Below, in pieces: positions 61,601 through 64,000 of a stretch of 64,000 bases of DNA; positions within the stretch are counted from its first letter, which is position 1, and every line of letters begins with the position of its first letter. The notes beneath the pieces are model-generated. The model was not told the DNA's origin, did not search any database, and saw only the letters and a program-made list of their open reading frames with translations. Source of the DNA: Argentina anserina (taxonomy: Eukaryota; Streptophyta; Magnoliopsida; Rosales; Rosaceae); the NCBI RefSeq assembly GCF_933775445.1, contig NW_026089399.1:124001-188000 (forward strand). Direction: 5' to 3'. The translations under genes were made by a program, and so were the position numbers.

Positions 61601-64000
61601 TGAAAAGATACACAATTGGAATAGTAAAGATACGAAAACGATGTAAAGATACACAATTGGAATAGTAAAGATACGCAAACGATGTAAAGATACTCAGTTT
61701 GAAAGAAACACACTCCCACACTTGCAAAACTCTCAAATACAATAGAAACTCGCATCAGAAGCCTTACAGAAAGATACTCAAACGTGAAATTAACAGATAC
61801 ACAATTGGAATAGTAAAGATACGCAAACGATGTAAAGATACACAATTGGAATAGTAAAGATACGCAAACGATGTAAAGATACTCAGTTTGAAAGAAACAC
61901 ACTCCCACACTTGCAAACCTCTCAAATTCAATAGAAACTCGCATCAGAAGCCTTAAAGAAAGATACTCAAACGAGAAATGAAAAGATACACAATTGGAAT
62001 AGTAAAGATACGCAAACGGTGTAAAGATACACAATTGGAAAATAGTAAAGATACGCAAACGATGTAAAGATACTCAGTTTGAATGAAACACACTCCCACA
62101 CTTGCAAAACTCTCAAATACAATAGAAACTCGCATCAGAAGCCTAATAGAAAGATACTCAAACGAGAAATGAAAAGATACACAATTGGAATAGTAAAGAT
62201 ACGCAAACGATGTAAAGATACACAATTGGAATAGTAAAGATACGCAAACGATGTAAAGATACTCAGTTTGAAAGAAACACACTCCCACACTTGCAAAACT
62301 CTCAAATTCAATAGAAACTCGCGTCAGAAAGCCTTACAGAAAAATACTCAAACGAGAAATGAAAAGATACACAATTGGAATAGTAAAGATACGCAAACGA
62401 TGTAAAGATACTCAGTTTAAAAGAAACACACTCCCACACTTGCAAAACTCTTAAATTCAATAGAAACTCGCATCAGAAAGCCTTACAGAAAGATACTCAA
62501 ACGAGAAATGAAAAGATACACAATTGGAATAGTTAAGATACACAAACGATGTAAAGATACACAATTGGAATAGTAAAGATACGCAAACGATGTAAAGATA
62601 CTCAGTTTGAAAGAAACACACTCCCACACTTGCAAAACTCTCAAATTCAATAGAAACTCGCATCCGAAAGCCTTACAGAAAGATATTCAAACGAGAAATG
62701 AAAAGATACACAATTGGAATAGTAGAGATACGCAAACGATGTAAAGATACACAATTGGAATAGTAAAGATACGCAAACGATGTAAAGATACTCAGTTTGA
62801 AAGAAACACACTCCCACACTTGCAAAACTCTCAAATTCAAAAGAAACTCGCACCAGAAAGCCTTACAGAAAGATACTCAAACGAGAAATGAAAAGATACA
62901 CAATTGGAATCGTAAAGATACGCAAACGATGTCAGGATACTCAATTGGAATAGTAAAGATACGCAAACGATGTAAAGATACTCAGTTTGAAAGAAACACA
63001 CTCCCACACTTGCAAACCTCTCAAATTCAATAGAAACTCCCATCAGAAAGCCTTACAAAAAGATACTCAAACGAGAAATGAAAAGATACACAATTGGAAT
63101 CGTAAAGATACGCAAACGATGTCAGGATACTCAATTGGAATAGTAAAGATACGCAAACGATGTAAAGATACTCAGTTTGAAAGAAACACACTCCCACACT
63201 TGCAAACCTCTCAAATTCAATAGAAACTCCCATCAGAAAGCCTTACAGAAAGATACTCAAACGAGAAATGAAAAGATACACAATTGGAATAGTAAAGATA
63301 CGCAAACGATGTAAAGATACTCAGTTTAAAAGAAACACACTCCCACACTTGCAAAACTCTCAAATTCAATAGAAACTCGCATCAGAAAGCCTTACAGAAA
63401 GATACTCAAACGAGAAATGAAAAGATACACAATTGGAATAGTTAAGATACACAAACGATGTAAAGATACACAATTGGAATAGTAAAGATACGCAAACGAT
63501 GTAAAGATACTCAGTTTGAAAGAAACACACTCCCACACTTGCAAAACTCTCAAATTCAATAGAAACTCGCACCAGAAAGCCTTACAGAAAGATACTCAAA
63601 CGAGAAATGAAAAGATACACAATTGGAATCGTAAAGATACGCAAACGATGTCAGGATACTCAATTGGAATAGTAAAGATACGCAAACGATGTAAAGATAC
63701 TCAGTTTGAAAGAAACACACTCCCACACTTGCAAACCTCTCAAATTCAATAGAAACTCGCACCAGAAAGTCTTACAGAAAGATACTCAAACGAGAAATGA
63801 AAAGATACACAATTGGAATCGTAAAGATACGCAAACGATGTCAGGATACTCAATTGGAATAGTAAAGATACGCAAACGATGTAAAGATACTCAGTTTGAA
63901 AGAAACACACTCCCACACTTGCAAACCTCTCAAATTCAATAGAAACTCCCATCAGAAAGCCTTACAAAAAGATACTCAAACGAGAAATGAAAAGATACAC

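Larger units (their letters stand above)
44171..64000. repeat. Satellite array, right block zone C (190-bp dominated)
   Basis: Most monomers are 190 bp or 149 bp (CAGAAAGCC). Characteristic variants are GATGTCAGGATACTCAATT, a 3-base longer GGAAAATAG form, GTTAAGATACACAAACG, TTGATTAGAAACTC, AAACTCCCATCAG and AACGTGAAATTAACAG. These recur in the same order at larger spacings, which defines higher-order repeats different from those of zone B. The array is cut by the window's end. Confidence 0.95.

Noticed and set aside
23727..64000. Minus-strand frames of up to 295 codons with repeated hydrophobic segments, resembling membrane proteins
   Set aside because: The frame is open only because 189 bp is a multiple of three and the strand is T-rich. 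One-base monomer variants destroy it throughout the array.
1..64000. CRISPR-like array of regularly spaced repeats
   Set aside because: The whole unit is repeated, there are no unique spacers, and the context is a plant nuclear satellite.
1..64000. Telomeric repeat, CENP-B-box-like motif, tRNA or rRNA genes
   Set aside because: I saw no TTTAGGG runs, no convincing CENP-B box in the monomer, and no tRNA or rRNA sequence. The tRNA-Asp-like stretch at 21607-21622 is only the 16-nt primer site.

Overview
The window is almost certainly from the nuclear genome of a flowering plant. It holds a plant-type Ty3/gypsy element of the Athila lineage, primed by tRNA-Asp, inside a very large AT-rich satellite array. 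There is no host gene, rRNA, tRNA or CRISPR array. The species cannot be named from the sequence. About 49 kb (77%) is satellite and about 15 kb (23%) is one retrotransposon with a second element's remnant nested in it.

Layout. (1) 1-8841: satellite array. Its monomers are built from a 148/149-bp core plus extra copies of a 41-bp module, giving 148/149, 189/190 and about 231-bp forms. (2) 8842-23804: an Athila-like LTR retrotransposon on the minus strand. From right to left it has the 5' LTR (21626-23804), a tRNA-Asp primer binding site, a leader of about 1.1 kb, gag, protease, RT-RNase H-integrase, a non-coding 3' region without an env-like gene, a polypurine tract and the 3' LTR (8842-11021). 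The two LTRs differ by about six substitutions by eye plus a microsatellite change, so the insertion is young. (3) 16755-18850: a solo LTR of a related but different element in the opposite orientation. It is flanked by a perfect 5-bp duplication (CTTCT) and splits gag from protease. (4) 23805-64000: the same satellite again, now strongly organised into higher-order repeats. These change character near 43-44 kb, where divergent monomers separate two zones.

How the parts relate. Without the solo LTR and one CTTCT copy (2,101 bp), gag, protease and pol lie in one frame of 1,867 codons, broken only by two in-frame TAG codons. The first TAG, just after the protease domain, is followed by CAA TTA, which is the tobamovirus-type leaky-stop context. 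The satellite keeps its monomer phase across the insertion. The right end of the element has lost 25 bp between two CACAA repeats, which removed the LTR tip and the second target-site copy. Monomer sizes near nucleosome-core and nucleosome-repeat lengths, A-tracts spaced about 11 bp, nested higher-order repeats and a young Athila insertion together fit a centromeric or pericentromeric array. That location is inference; nothing in the sequence proves it.
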